From assembly GCF_022201045.2 (NCBI RefSeq), contig NC_068561.1, forward strand, positions 12,611,001 to 12,675,000: a stretch of 64,000 nt of DNA, read 5' to 3'. Of the stretch, positions 24,180-35,355 are shown in pieces. The notes under the pieces were generated by a model. That model saw nothing but the letters and a program-made list of their open reading frames with translations. It did not search any database and was not told where the DNA came from. The stretch is from Citrus sinensis. Taxonomy: Eukaryota > Streptophyta > Magnoliopsida > Sapindales > Rutaceae. The position numbers and the translations under genes are program-made. How positions within the stretch are numbered: position 1 is the stretch's first letter; each line of letters begins with the position of its first letter.

Positions 24180-24665
24180 TTTATTTTATTTTATTTTATT
24201 GATAAAGAAAGAATCTTTTCCATTCATTTAGAAAAGATGATACAGTAGCTATTTTTGCTGGTATAGGGTCCGGGCATACATAGTTTTATTGTTCACTACA
24301 GCATATTTGACCAAAATATAAGCCTGGACATTACACAATCTTGGGATGTGTTGAAATCTGACTTTCTGGAAAAACTCGCTCTGGTTTTAGATTTCAGAAA
24401 TTACCCAAGAAATTTCAGCTTTGCTTCCTTTCTTATTGTTAACCAAATCAACAACTTCCTTTGCTGCCTTTAGCCCTCATTTCATAGCTCCAGCCTCCAC
24501 ATATGCCACATCCTTGCATAATTATGATGTCTTGACAGCTACTACACTTGTCTTGCTATTTGAATCCCTTTTGACCACTTCCAATCCTACTTGTTTGATT
24601 TTGTTTATCAATTGTTGCATCAACATTGATCTTGAAGGCATTTCTCGGTGGAGGATGTTGTTTAC
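24180..24665 (-). pseudogene. LINE 3'-end fragment with RNase H domain
   Basis: Read leftward from about 24665, the sequence encodes FKINVDATIDKQNQ, then with shifts KRDSNSKTSVVAVK and VAYVEAGAMK, the plant LINE RNase H (RVT_3) pattern. It ends in a T-rich/A-rich tail of TTTTA repeats (24180-24200), as LINE 3' ends do. It is 5'-truncated, broken and sits inside the Mutator-like element. Confidence 0.65.
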
Positions 24666-24806
24666 ACTAGCCTTGAGCAAAGGCAAACCATATTTAATAA
24701 TGAAGAAACTCAACTATATTACACAAGTAATCTATGCTCTAGGCAAGCTATTCTTCATAGGCTAGTATATAGCAAACCCAAAATTTCTCCACAACTGTAA
24801 CATTAA

Positions 24807-25695
24807 GGCTGTGTTTACTTGCTGGAGTGGGAGGGAGGAGTGTGAATTCCTCCCACTCCAGCATTTACTTCCTTAAAATGGGAAGAGAGTGGGAATCCTA
24901 CTCCATAGGTCCCACTCATTTTTGGAGTGGGGAGTGGGAGTGGGACTCCCATTGAGAGATCCACTCTCACCTCTCCCTTTTTTACCCTTTTATTTTTTAA
25001 ATTTAATTTAATTTAATATTTTATAATTAATAAAATAAAATAAATGATATTATATTTATTTGAATAATATTATTATATTTATTTGAATAATAATATTATA
25101 TTTAACTAAATAATAATTTACATTGATTCTAAGTTAAAATTATTTTAAAATAATATTATTATATTAATAGAGAATTAATAAATATAATATTATTATATTT
25201 ATTTTAAAAATAATAGTACTATATTTATTTAATATTAATAATAATAAATAGTTTATTCTAAGAAAATATTAATTTTGTACTAAATAATATTATATTATTA
25301 TTTTATATAATAATAAATTTAATATAATTATATTAAATAAAATAAAATAAGGTTTCATTTTATATTAAAATTAATAATTTATTGTTCATAATTAAGAATA
25401 TTAATAATTATAATAAATTTACAAATATAATAAAATAAATATTATTCATTAAATATATTTTTTATTAGTTTTGTAATTAAAAACTATAATTCTTTAAATA
25501 AGGATAAAATTATAATTTAAAATTATTTACTCCCAATCCAAGACAAAGTAAACACATAAATTGGATTCTGATCTCTATTCCATACTTCCATTCCAGTGTA
25601 AGTAAACAACCTACTCCCGCTCCTACTCCACACTCCCAATCCTAAAATTCTCACTCCTCAAAATTCTCAATCCAATCCAAAAAGTAAACACTACC
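24807..25695. mobile_element. Tourist/PIF-like MITE
   Basis: Ends GGCTGTGTTTACTT and, inverted, GGTAGTGTTTACTT, with TAA on both sides (24804-24806 and 25696-25698). The 889-bp interior is very AT-rich and non-coding. A 3-bp TAA duplication and GG...TGTTTA ends fit the PIF/Harbinger-derived group. Confidence 0.8.
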
Positions 25696-26469
25696 TAAAT
25701 TCCAATAGTATCAAATCATTATAGATTCATATTTAATCGGCAAACAAAACTCCATAACTACAATTTTGAGTAATGCAGATAATCTAACAAAAATTTAGTC
25801 TCGACCAGCTCACATAATCCTTCATAGACCAAGTATAACACATTTGATTCATTAACCTTTGTTCCTTCTCCACATTTGAGCGTGTATAATATTTAGACAA
25901 CATTCTTTTGTAGCGTCTCATTTTTGTCAGGCTGCAAAAAAATATAAAAAAAAATTCAATAAGTGAAATATAGTGAAAAAAAATTACTTTCAACAGCTTC
26001 AGCATAAAACAAATTAGTACTACATTTTATCAAACAGGTGGTGGACATCAGAAAATTATAAACTTATTTATTTAGTAAGAAGATGGGACTATTCCCACTT
26101 TTTTGTTTACTTTGTGTTGCAAAAACATCTCAACAAATCTATAAAAAAATAAAATAAAATAAAATCTTAGCAAATAACAATAGGTTTCTCATAAGAAAAA
26201 TTCAAACTTTTGGGACAAGAATGTTAATAATCTCAACAATGAAGAGATTGATGCTAAATGAATACTATGTGAGCGATTATCACATCTAGCTAACATAATT
26301 TGAACTTCTTACCTTGATATTGTCAGGCGATTTGGATGTTTTCCATTTTGAAGATTTAGATTTCTTTTATGAATTTGACGAAACTTTAATTTTGAAAGAG
26401 ACAGAGTGAGGTTTCACCGCGTTTTGGAAGGTGGGTTTTGGAAAGTGAGGAGGGCGTTCAAATAAAAAA

Positions 26470-26571
26470 TTAATTACCAATAAATCTTGGCCATTGGATT
26501 TAATAATGCCACGTGTCATTAGATCCTTAAAGGCTCAGATAGTGATCAGATCAGAAGAGGATCTGAATCCC
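26470..26571 (-). repeat. Mutator-like right terminal inverted repeat
   Basis: Inverted partner of 22024-22125; ends ATCTGAATCCC. Confidence 0.7.
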
Positions 26572-26727
26572 ACTTTTTAAACCATTTGCTTACCGTTATT
26601 AATCAATTCTATTTTTTATTTCATATTTTAACAAATATCTTTATATTTGTCTCTTTTTCTTAATTCTTGGTAATTTAAGTGAGTGTTTATCAAGTAACTT
26701 TTTCTATTGGTTACTTAAATTCGAATT

Positions 26728-26854
26728 TTTTTTTAAAATAATGATATATTACAATTAAAATTTATTTTACTCCCAAAACGGGGAGTCAAATAAACCCATA
26801 TTAAAAGGGGAATCGAGTGCTAGGACTCGAACTGATGCGCCCAATGTGGCACTA
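26728..26854 (-). mobile_element. Short SINE-like element
   Basis: On the minus strand it has GTTCGAGTCC, a tRNA-gene B-box match, and ends in a run of nine A. AAATTCGAAT flanks both sides (26718-26727 and 26855-26864). The head of the tRNA-like part appears truncated. Confidence 0.5.
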
Positions 26855-26864
26855 AAATTCGAAT

Positions 26865-27657
26865 CTTTAAATAGGTAGGTGGCTAAAAAATTGATTTAAA
26901 TTTTACCCTTCCCTAATACATATCGCTTGCCAACTTTTCAGAACAAAAAAAAATAAATGCATCAAAATCTAGCAGTTGGATAATTAAATTAAGGATATGA
27001 TTATAGTAGGAATAGTGTTTTTTAGAAAAGAAAAAATAAACGTCTCTTCTGATTTTCTATTAATTCTAAAATCTGAAAAGAATTAAACATGATCGAATAG
27101 ACTTATAGGTAATGAGAAGAAAGCTATAAATATAACATAGTATACATGATGATATATCGAAATTTAATTGCTGTCGATTTTTGTAAGAGAGGAATGTTAA
27201 AAAAAAAAAAAGTTGTTCAAATAATAGTGAATGGCCATCGTCAAAGAAGAAGTAAAGTCACCTACCGCCGCGGGGGAGGGGGTGTTTCATTGTCATATTT
27301 TAGGGGTATGAATAGCAACACTTGGATAAGAAAACAGAACTATTGGGCCACAATAAATTGGATACAGCCCAATCTATATAAAATTTGGAAGCCCAAACGA
27401 CTAGCTAAAATTGTTCACCTACAAACAGACGCAAACGCTAATGAAGAGTCGGCAATTTTTTTTTTTTTTTTTTTTTGAAGTATGAGGCGGGCAAATCAAA
27501 TCAATTTTATAATCTCAAACCCGCTTTAAGTTTTGAATTCAGGATGGTCAACACAAAAAAAAAATGCTTAAAAAATAGTGCTAAGAAAAGATTAATGTTG
27601 TCTAATCTAAATATAAATAAATAAAAAAGATTATATTAATTTAAAAAACTAAGATTA
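26865..27657. other. Intergenic, no gene seen
   Basis: AT-rich with a T18-type run near 27459-27476. The 110-codon plus frame at 27146-27478 is driven by low-complexity sequence and shows no domain. Confidence 0.45.
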
Positions 27658-28470
27658 CGTTTGGCACACGGAATTGGATTGGATTGGATTAATTATTAGG
27701 ATTGGACTAAATTAAGTTGGATTCGATTAAGTTGGATTATATTATATACTGTATTATGTTTGGTACAATATCGGATTGGACAATGTTAAATTATATTTAA
27801 ATACAAAAAAATATTTATGAATATTTAAGAGTAATAATTAAAATTAATTTAAAGGTAATTAACAAGAGCATTAAATATGTAGTAAATTAGTTATTGGGTA
27901 ATCATAATTATAATAAACAAATATAAATTAATAAAACTATTTAGTTATTTGATTAATTTTTATCATATATTCTAGATATATTTTATTTTATCAAAACGTT
28001 AGCAAATAATGTATATATAAAATCAATTATTTACTTGTATTATTAATTTCCATGATTATTTTTTATTTTAGATTGGTGATTATTAAATTTAATACAATCA
28101 ATTATTGTAACAAATTATTAAATAGTTAATTTTATTGGAGTAAAAGTACCAATTTAATTAGAATATAGAAACAAAATAAAAAATAAATTCAAGTAAATCA
28201 CGAATAGAATAATTAATTAATTAATTAAATTTTAGGTTACAAATAAAAAATAGTATTATATATGAAAGAAATATGAATAAATTTTTTTCTCTTATCTAAT
28301 CCCATCTAAACCCACATATAAATTGGGATTGTTAATCCCATGATTTAAGAACTAAATTTAAATTTAGTCCTTCCTAATCCAATCCAAGTAAAGTAATCAA
28401 ACATGAGATAAAATATTTAATCTCAAAATTAATTAAATCTCATATTTAATCTCAACTCCCAAACATAACG
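27658..28470. mobile_element. Candidate MITE with GTTTGG-type ends
   Basis: Starts CGTTTGGCACACGGAATTGG and ends, inverted, CGTTATGTTTGGGAGTTG, with short GATTGGATT-like inverted stretches inside. TTA precedes and TAA follows, so the duplication is at most TA and is not certain. AT-rich, non-coding. Confidence 0.5.
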
Positions 28471-28964
28471 TAAGAGTCATCTCCAAACTTGGAAGTATGC
28501 AAAAGAAGTAAGAAATACAAATATTTAAGTTTGTAACCAAGAATGAAACAAAATTATAATATTCAACATGTTTGCCACATAATTTTTTTAAATTTTTTTT
28601 TTATTCTATTCTGGCTGTATCACAAGGTTCTTTATGTTATATGAATAGTGAACGAAGAATCTCGTATGATTTGTTTTGATCTTTATCTTTTCGCACATTT
28701 ATTATTATTGTTTCTTGCTGGCAGATGCGAGATAAGAATAAGTTATTGGAGGATAAGGGCATTACAGAAAATGCAAGTGTCATTTAATATGAAGACTCGG
28801 GGACCTCGCTGCCATTGAAATGTCAAATGCCCTTGAGTTATTAATCTCATATGATATAGTTGTAGATATTGAAACTCAAAATAATATTTAATGATGTTAA
28901 TTTATTCACCATTAAATTGTATAAGATCAATTACTCAAAATTTATGTAAAAAATTTTATATATA

Positions 28965-29411
28965 AATAAAAGAGAGAAAAAACATAAATTTCAATACACT
29001 ATAAAATAAAATGCAATGTAATAAAATGTGTATTTTCTAATCTTTTAACTTATCTTTTATTTTAAAATAAGGAAAATCTTATAAGAATATTACTCTATGT
29101 ATATTGTGTGTATGTTTAAAAGCTTGGACTTGAATTTAATTTAATTAGAAAGTGTATTAAAATAATAAAGAAGAACCATATATATGTATATATAAAATAA
29201 GAGTTTCCTTACTATGATATGGTAAGACGCAAACTAAAAGAGAGAAAAATATAAATTTTAATACACTATTAAATAAAATATAATGCAATAAAATGTGTAT
29301 CTTCTGATCTTTTAATTTATCTTTTATTTTAAAGTAAGGAACATCATATAAGAATATTACTCTAATAATATTGTGTGTATGTTTAAAAGCTTTGACTTGA
29401 ATTTAATTTAA
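28965..29411. repeat. Two direct copies of a ~180-bp sequence
   Basis: 28965-29144 and 29235-29411 share most positions (for example AATAAAATGTGTAT, AAGAATATTACTCTA and TTGTGTGTATGTTTAAAAGC), offset about 268 bp. Non-coding. Origin by tandem duplication or two insertions of one element cannot be decided here. Confidence 0.8.
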
Positions 29412-29932
29412 ATATTAGCATGACAAACTTTTAATCTACGAATTATATATTGTCAGTAGACCATTGGAGTTGAATTATCAAGGTTACAACTTCAGACTCT
29501 TAAAAATTTTCAAACCATAAATACTTATAGATTATAAACATTTATAAAAAAAATAATAATAATAATTCCGTTCACTTTATTAACTGTAGATACTGAAATT
29601 TTTTTACTACAATCATGAAAAATCTTGATGATAGACGGAAACGAATTAATTATTATTATTATTACAATCTACAAGTAGTATATATAACAATCTTAGGTTT
29701 ACTGAAAATTTAGAAATATATAATTACACAGTAGAGGCTAGAAGTCTATCTCTAAAGAGAAACTCCACTTAGTCCACATTAATTTTACACAAACAAAAGT
29801 CTGATGGCTTGAATCGGTGGACTCGACCTGGTTCTAGAAAGAAACCATGTTACAACATACAATTCATGATAAAAAGGCAAACAAAATAGACCGATTGAAA
29901 GTTACACATTGCATTTAAAAAGGAAAAAAAAA

Positions 29933-29957
29933 GGGGGGGGGGGGGGGGGGGGGGGGG
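29933..29957. repeat. Poly-G run of 25
   Basis: An uninterrupted run of 25 G on the plus strand, preceded by an A-rich tract and 48 bp beyond the stop of the ABCG gene at 30006. On that gene's strand it is poly-C within the 3' UTR. Confidence 0.95.
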
Positions 29958-30005
29958 AAAGCATCAAATCGTTCCTCCTAAGAGAAAAAAATAGAATTAA
30001 TATTT

Positions 30006-32117
30006 TCACCTCCTCTTGTTCTTGCTCCCGAACAACAAAGTGAAGTAAAACAAAACCCTAAAAAGGAACCCAAAAGCAACGAGGATCCAAATGCATTTCC
30101 ATTTGCTGATATCCGTTATCCCTTTCTGTTCCAGTATTTTCATGCCAGTAGTCAAACAAGTTGACCCCGTAATGTTTCTGCCCAGCACATTGCTCATGCT
30201 TTGCAACAACTCGATCTTTGTTGAATTTGGGAGACCATCAAACGGTGTGCCATCAAAAAACTGAAGCCCCGTCAAGAAACACCTATTGGGATCCCCATAT
30301 TCATTTTGTAGAGCACCTTGAAATGGGTACTTAACAAGAGAAACGTAATGAAACCAAATCCAATACGAAGGGATTTCATCATGAGAAATGTAGAATCCGC
30401 AAAAGAGAAGAGAAAGGCCTAAAATCGCTACAACAATGGTGAAACCTATCTGTATATTGGGGATGAATCCAGCGACGAACGCCATGAACGAAGTTCCAGC
30501 CCAGTATGAAGCAAACATTGTGATGAAGAAGAAGAGGAACCCCGAGAAGCCTCCGGCTAGACCAACTGCCCAAAAGGTTGTTAACGCGAAAACAAGAGAA
30601 AGGGTGATCATGGAAGGAATGGAGGCCAGAGCATGAGCAAGTACATAAGATGAGACCCGGTAAGCGTTGTAGGAAGTTTCTCTTATGAAAATGTTCCGCT
30701 CTTGAAGCAATGCGGGGATTTCTCTTGCACAATTGTAGAATATGGTGGTCATGGCAAATGCAACAAAAGCTAAGCGTAGTCGTGTGCCTTTTGGGGAGTC
30801 ATCGAGTTGCCAATAAAGGGTGGCCAGTACACATGCAATCACAAGTTGTGCTCCTAGGCGAGTGCCAAATAATTCGGGCATTCTTCTTGAGTTTGTGTTT
30901 GATCTTTTGGAAAGAAACAGCATTTCGGTCCAAAAAGGATTGACAAAAGTTTGAACATTTTTGTTTTTACCAGCCGAGACTAATTTACCTCTGGAAATAC
31001 TTGCCTCGATTGCGTCTTCAAGATCAACATCGGGTTGATGATCAGTATCGGAGGCCATTTTTGGATTTCTCGTCATCTGCCAGGACTTATTGAATTGAAC
31101 TAAGCTGCTGATTCCGCTAGGAGCTTCTTCAAGTTCACGAATTAAGTCAAGAGAAAACTCACATGGGTTTTCATTCTCAGGAATCGGATGCCCAAACTCA
31201 GCAAAGAATAGACTAAAATCAGTGGCTGGAGTTCCGCTGTACACAGTCTGTCCATGTGATAGAAATATCAAACGGTTTAGTAGGCTGAAAATTCTGTAAC
31301 TCGGCTGGTGTATGGACATAATCACAACACTTCCGCTCTTTGCAATTTCCCCCAAGACCTTAACAACCTTAAATGCACTTGTGGAATCAAGCCCTGATGT
31401 GGGTTCGTCGAGGAACAGCAGAATTGGATCATGAATTATATCAATTCCAATCGAAACACGCCTGCGTTCGCCTCCTGAAACGCCTCTGTGCTGCTCATCA
31501 CCGATAAAAGTCTTCGCTGCACTTCGCAATCCGAGCTGATCAATAAGAGCTTCAACTCTTTCTCGTTTCCTTTTCTTGGAGACAGAGCGTGGAAGCCGAC
31601 ACTCTGCCGAAAACATGAGGGTCTCTTCTACGGTTAACATAGGGAACAGAAGTTCATCTTGCATTACATACGCAGATATGATCTTCAAAAGCCTTGACTC
31701 CAAAACTGCTCCATTCAAAGTCACAGTCCCTTTCAAGCTCTCCTTCTCAATGCGGCCAGCCAGAGCATCAATCAGAGTTGATTTACCAGCTCCGCTAGCC
31801 CCGAGAATCGCCATTATCTCACCTTCTCTTGCTACCCCAGAAATATCATCCAGTAGAAGTTTTGAATTAACACCATATGATAAGTTGTTAAAAGAAAGCA
31901 CAAACGGGTGAGTCGTTGATGCAGGGCTGCTAGCATTGGACAGGTCAATCACCTGATGCTGATCTTCGAGATCACGGATAGTGAGGGGATCTTTGAATCT
32001 GGCACTGCGATTATTATTTTTTCCAGCCTCTGTTTTTTGCTCTGTTTTTGGTGCATGGTGAATGAGGAGCAAAGGGTTGTCGCCTGCACTTAGGGGCGAC
32101 ATGTTTGGTGCCTCCAT
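30006..32117 (-). CDS. ABCG half-size transporter, array copy 1
   Basis: Single-exon, 703 residues from MEAPNMSPLS. The frame is open 66 codons further, but this Met fits the family N-terminus (also in copy 2: NPTMSPASADDNPLL) and lies 52 bp after a TATA-like box. The nucleotide-binding domain comes first: Walker A GASGAGKST (106-114), Q153, signature VSGGERRR (213-220), Walker B LLFLDEP (233-239). Six membrane helices fill the C-terminal third, ending GSKNKRR. Nearest known group is Arabidopsis ABCG1/2/6/16/20, plasma-membrane dimers exporting suberin and pollen-wall lipid precursors. All ATPase motifs are intact. Compared with copies 2 and 3 it lacks about 20-25 residues between the SYGV block and LLLDDISG. 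Confidence 0.93.
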   Translation of the reverse strand: MEAPNMSPLSAGDNPLLLIHHAPKTEQKTEAGKNNNRSARFKDPLTIRDLEDQHQVIDLSNASSPASTTHPFVLSFNNLSYGVNSKLLLDDISGVAREGEIMAILGASGAGKSTLIDALAGRIEKESLKGTVTLNGAVLESRLLKIISAYVMQDELLFPMLTVEETLMFSAECRLPRSVSKKRKRERVEALIDQLGLRSAAKTFIGDEQHRGVSGGERRRVSIGIDIIHDPILLFLDEPTSGLDSTSAFKVVKVLGEIAKSGSVVIMSIHQPSYRIFSLLNRLIFLSHGQTVYSGTPATDFSLFFAEFGHPIPENENPCEFSLDLIRELEEAPSGISSLVQFNKSWQMTRNPKMASDTDHQPDVDLEDAIEASISRGKLVSAGKNKNVQTFVNPFWTEMLFLSKRSNTNSRRMPELFGTRLGAQLVIACVLATLYWQLDDSPKGTRLRLAFVAFAMTTIFYNCAREIPALLQERNIFIRETSYNAYRVSSYVLAHALASIPSMITLSLVFALTTFWAVGLAGGFSGFLFFFITMFASYWAGTSFMAFVAGFIPNIQIGFTIVVAILGLSLLFCGFYISHDEIPSYWIWFHYVSLVKYPFQGALQNEYGDPNRCFLTGLQFFDGTPFDGLPNSTKIELLQSMSNVLGRNITGSTCLTTGMKILEQKGITDISKWKCIWILVAFGFLFRVLFYFTLLFGSKNKRR

Positions 32118-32168
32118 AATGACAATGCTAATATGTTTGGATCCAAATTCGGAATGGAAATGCAATGC

Positions 32169-32176
32169 ATATATAA
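32169..32176 (-). promoter_or_regulatory. Probable TATA box of ABCG copy 1
   Basis: Reads TTATATATG on the gene strand, about 52 bp before the chosen ATG at 32117. Its place supports that start rather than the longer open frame. Confidence 0.4.
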
Positions 32177-32564
32177 CTTGGTGGGCTTTGAATTTAACTT
32201 TTAAAACGAATCTTATAATAGCAAAAGAAATCATGTCCACATTCCTTTTTTGAATTTTTTTAATATCTTTGGAAGTAGTCCATACTGTTAAACTTGCAAT
32301 AAAAAAAAATGACAATAATTCATTTGCTTGCTTCTCTTCTTACTTCTCCGTGTTAAACTACTTTATTTTCACGCAAATCATCAACTAGACTACATCCTTT
32401 ATTTGACTTATATATAGATATAATCATTTTCAAATGGCAGCATCTTCATTTTTTATTACGGTTTACTAATTAATCAAAATAATTTTATTAAACCATATAA
32501 TTTAATTGTGAATTAAAATTGAATTAATTTTACATTAAAAAATAATAATAAGAACATTCGCATT

Positions 32565-32767
32565 AAAAGAGGATTATATATATATATATATATAAATGTT
32601 TCAGTTCAAAATTTTAAAGTGCGGGAAAGTGCGGAAAAATTTTAAAACTGCATGATTTTAAAGGTTTAAAATTATAAGTCTTTAAAATCGTACGGTTTTA
32701 AAATTTTTTCGGACTTTCCCGCATTTTAAAATCACTGATCAGAAAATTATATATATAATCTTTTACA
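32565..32767. mobile_element. Foldback MITE upstream of ABCG copy 1
   Basis: Core arms 32611-32663 and 32680-32732 are inverted copies of 53 bp with about seven mismatches (sharing GCGGGAAAGT and GATTTTAAAG) around a 16-bp loop. Weaker pairing extends outward through the (TA)n tract to about 32565 and 32767. It lies about 0.45 kb before the ATG of the ABCG gene. Confidence 0.7.
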
Positions 32768-33948
32768 ATATTGTAAAATTATTTACACTAATTTTACAAA
32801 AGTCGTTTTCACACTTTAATAAAGTGTAAAACCTCATTAAGAAAACACTCTATAAATATAATATGATACTTAAGGAATATCCCTCTTTTTCCTTAACCTT
32901 CAAGTTGTCCTTACTGTATTGTTTTCTTTCCAATGTTAGATGTACATAACTTCATTAATCATTATAACACAAACGTGTTGGCCGAAGTGAAAAACAGAAA
33001 CAAACAGCAGAAAAAATAGCAATGGACAGCAGATAAATAGTCGATCAAACAGCGGCAGAAAACGGCAATAAACATCAGGTAAAACAGCAGCAGAATTGCA
33101 GAAAACACTAACAAAAGACAAGAGCAGGCAGAAAGAGCAGCCTTTATTGTTTAATAAATTATAAATAGTCAGTGCGCGTGCATTTATTCATTGTCCTAAA
33201 GACCAAATTGCCCTCTCCAGGACATGAATCTTGGTTTAAAAAGGGGTGATTTGACCTTCAGAATACATTACCCACTTACACAACTTTTATAAACATGCAA
33301 TTTTAATTACAAAACTATTGGAAAAGTGATATCCACCCACTGTGGCAGATCAGAAAAATAATTTATTAGAGACTAATTTAGGTGGTAGTAAAATATAAAA
33401 ATTAAAACTTTAAATATGTAAAATATTTGTTAATACATTTATAATTGTTGTCCAAGTATTTTCGTATTTTGAAAATATTATGCAATAAATTCATTATTAA
33501 TATTATTAAATATATTTTTCTTATATAAACAACCAAATTATAATTCATTTCATCATATTCCATAGATGATTCTTCACGAATTTTGTTATTGAAAACTTCG
33601 CTCTAGTATTAATATGGAAACTAGAAGAATTAATTCTGTTTTTAGAACACAAGAATGTTAATCTTTTACAATTCCTAAAAGTTAGAGTTCAAATTTTATG
33701 GTTTATAAAATTATAGGGCCTATGTTAATAGATTTAATGGAGGCTAATTAGAGACCCAAAAAATTTTCTTCTTTTATCTTAGAACTTTTTTTTTTGGGCT
33801 AGAGGGGGCTTGAGCCCGCTGGTCACATGCTGGATTTGCTGTTGGTCACCCGCCGATGAACCCCAGACTCAACTCCACAAAAGTAAATTTTGGGGGTAAT
33901 TTTGTTATTGATTTGAAAATTTGAACAACTTTATTATTACTTTTGAGT
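32768..33948. other. Intergenic, no gene seen
   Basis: AT-rich. Around 32990-33130 a short imperfect repeat of AACAGCAG-like motifs occurs. No coding similarity is recognised. Confidence 0.4.
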
Positions 33949-34256
33949 TTTTTTTTTGAATTACATGAGATTCATGCTCCGATTACAACTCATATTATAT
34001 GAGATTTACAACTAATATTTACAATCAGACAATTACTGGGCCTAATTTACCTTAATTTTTATGTAGCACTGCTTAAATTTTACCCTCTCTAATATTTGAG
34101 GGGTGTTTACTCTACTCACATTTCGAAATAGAGTAAACTACCTTCACTTAATAATTAAGAAAGGAAATAAGTCCCTACATGCGTTGCGGGGACTCGAACC
34201 GTTGCGCTCACAGTTGTGAGTGCAAGGTTCTGGCCACTGGGTTAAGGCCCAGTTGG
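33949..34256 (-). mobile_element. tRNA-derived SINE with target duplication
   Basis: On the minus strand the head carries TGGCCAGAACC (A-box-like) and then GGTTCGAGTCCCC (B box, 34190-34202), followed by a tRNA-unrelated body and a tail of about ten A. TTTATTATTACTTTTGAG occurs on both sides (33930-33947 and about 34257-34275 on the plus strand). A related body lies at 42400-42671. Confidence 0.8.
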
Positions 34257-34756
34257 TTTATTATTACTTTTGAGTTTTATTTACACTTTTGTGGGGCTGA
34301 AACTTATTCACTATCAAAACTTAAAAAGTCTTACAACAATATTTTTTGAAGTATTCTTTATACGGGTGAGATATCTTTTATTTTGGAAGGAAAGTAATAA
34401 TGTTATAACCAAAAATTTGGCGGCACAACTAATTAATTTCCACGGTTGTCAATTACGCATCCGTTGACAACTAGAGTTTCATTCTACGGTCGTCGTGGCT
34501 GCAGAAGTACCCCCACTACCCAAGCGTAGCTATATTTGTTCTTTCAATTTTCACTAATAAGCAAAGGTAAAGAACAGATATAAATATAAAACCAAAATAT
34601 ATACCCTAATTTTTGGAAAACCTTATATTGAATTAAAATAGCAAACACCTTGACCACATTTTGGAACTCCCTTAATTGGTTGCTGCTACTTCCGGTGCCA
34701 CACCACTACTTGCCTGCCGTCACCAAATTTCATTAGAGGTACTCGCGTGCGTGAAT

Positions 34757-34965
34757 CATGATAAATTAGTTGGTTTAAATTTTCACCTTAGAAGTAAAAG
34801 GTTAAGCGTTTTAGGTCTTATTTGAGATTAAGATTGGACAGCCGGAACTTAAAAACTATAATACTAAAGTATTTGGTAAACACTATTCTCCTCATGATAA
34901 ATTAGTTGGTTTAAATTTTCACTTTAGAAGCAAAAGATTAAGCGTTTTAGGTTCTATTTGAGATT
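34757..34965. repeat. Two 73-bp direct repeats, period 136
   Basis: 34757-34829 and 34893-34965 are nearly identical (CATGATAAATTAGTTGG ... TTTGAGATT). The second copy stops exactly at the hAT-like insertion and resumes beyond it, at 37015 and again at 38303. Confidence 0.88.
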
Positions 34966-35083
34966 ATAGGTGGTAAAAAAGTTTGGGCCGGCCCAAGTCC
35001 GCGGACCAAAAGCTCAGCCCGCGTAAGAAATAGACGAATATGAACCATAAAATAAGAAGCCGCAATCAGTTGAACCTAGTTAA

Positions 35084-35355
35084 TTGTGCGTTTAGGATTG
35101 AGGTTGGACAACTGTAACTTAAAAGCTATAACAGTAAAGTGTTTGGTAAACACTAACTGTTGTAATTTAAAAGTTATATTGATATGATTTTTCACTTCTA
35201 TAATAAAGAATTTATTATATCTTTAATAATTTTATTAAAATTATTATTTAAAATTTATATTTACTATATATTATTAACTTTTATTTTATAATTACAATTT
35301 TTTTTCATAGCAACTGCAAGTTAAAAATTAGAGCACCTCAACTCCAAACGTACCC
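35084..35355. mobile_element. Small Tourist-like MITE (family X, complete)
   Basis: 272 bp with inverted ends GTGCGTTTAGGATTGAGG and GGTACGTTTGGAGTTGAGG, and TAA on both sides (35081-35083 and 35356-35358). Internal motif AAAGTGTTTGGTAAACAC marks the family, also seen at 34830-34890, 38303-38640 and 53571-53829. Confidence 0.75.

Larger units (their letters stand above)
22024..26571. mobile_element. Mutator-like element with long terminal inverted repeats
   Basis: Left arm 22024-22125 and right arm 26470-26571 are inverted copies about 100 bp long and roughly 80% alike, sharing blocks such as ATTATTAAATC and CAAGATTTATT. Between them lies a FAR1/MULE transposase relic. Later insertions inside are a LINE fragment (24180-24665) and a Tourist-like MITE (24807-25695). 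I could not match a target duplication outside the arms, as expected for an old insertion. Confidence 0.75.

Noticed and set aside
30379..30732. 117-codon minus-strand frame inside ABCG copy 1
   Set aside because: Another reading frame of the transporter's membrane half; the main frame explains the sequence.
32118..32315. Longer N-terminus (66 codons) for ABCG copy 1
   Set aside because: It would place coding sequence over the TATA-like box, and has no similarity to the sister genes.
34190..34202. tRNA gene
   Set aside because: Only the B box is tRNA-like; no cloverleaf, and the element has a poly(A) tail and target duplication, hence a SINE.
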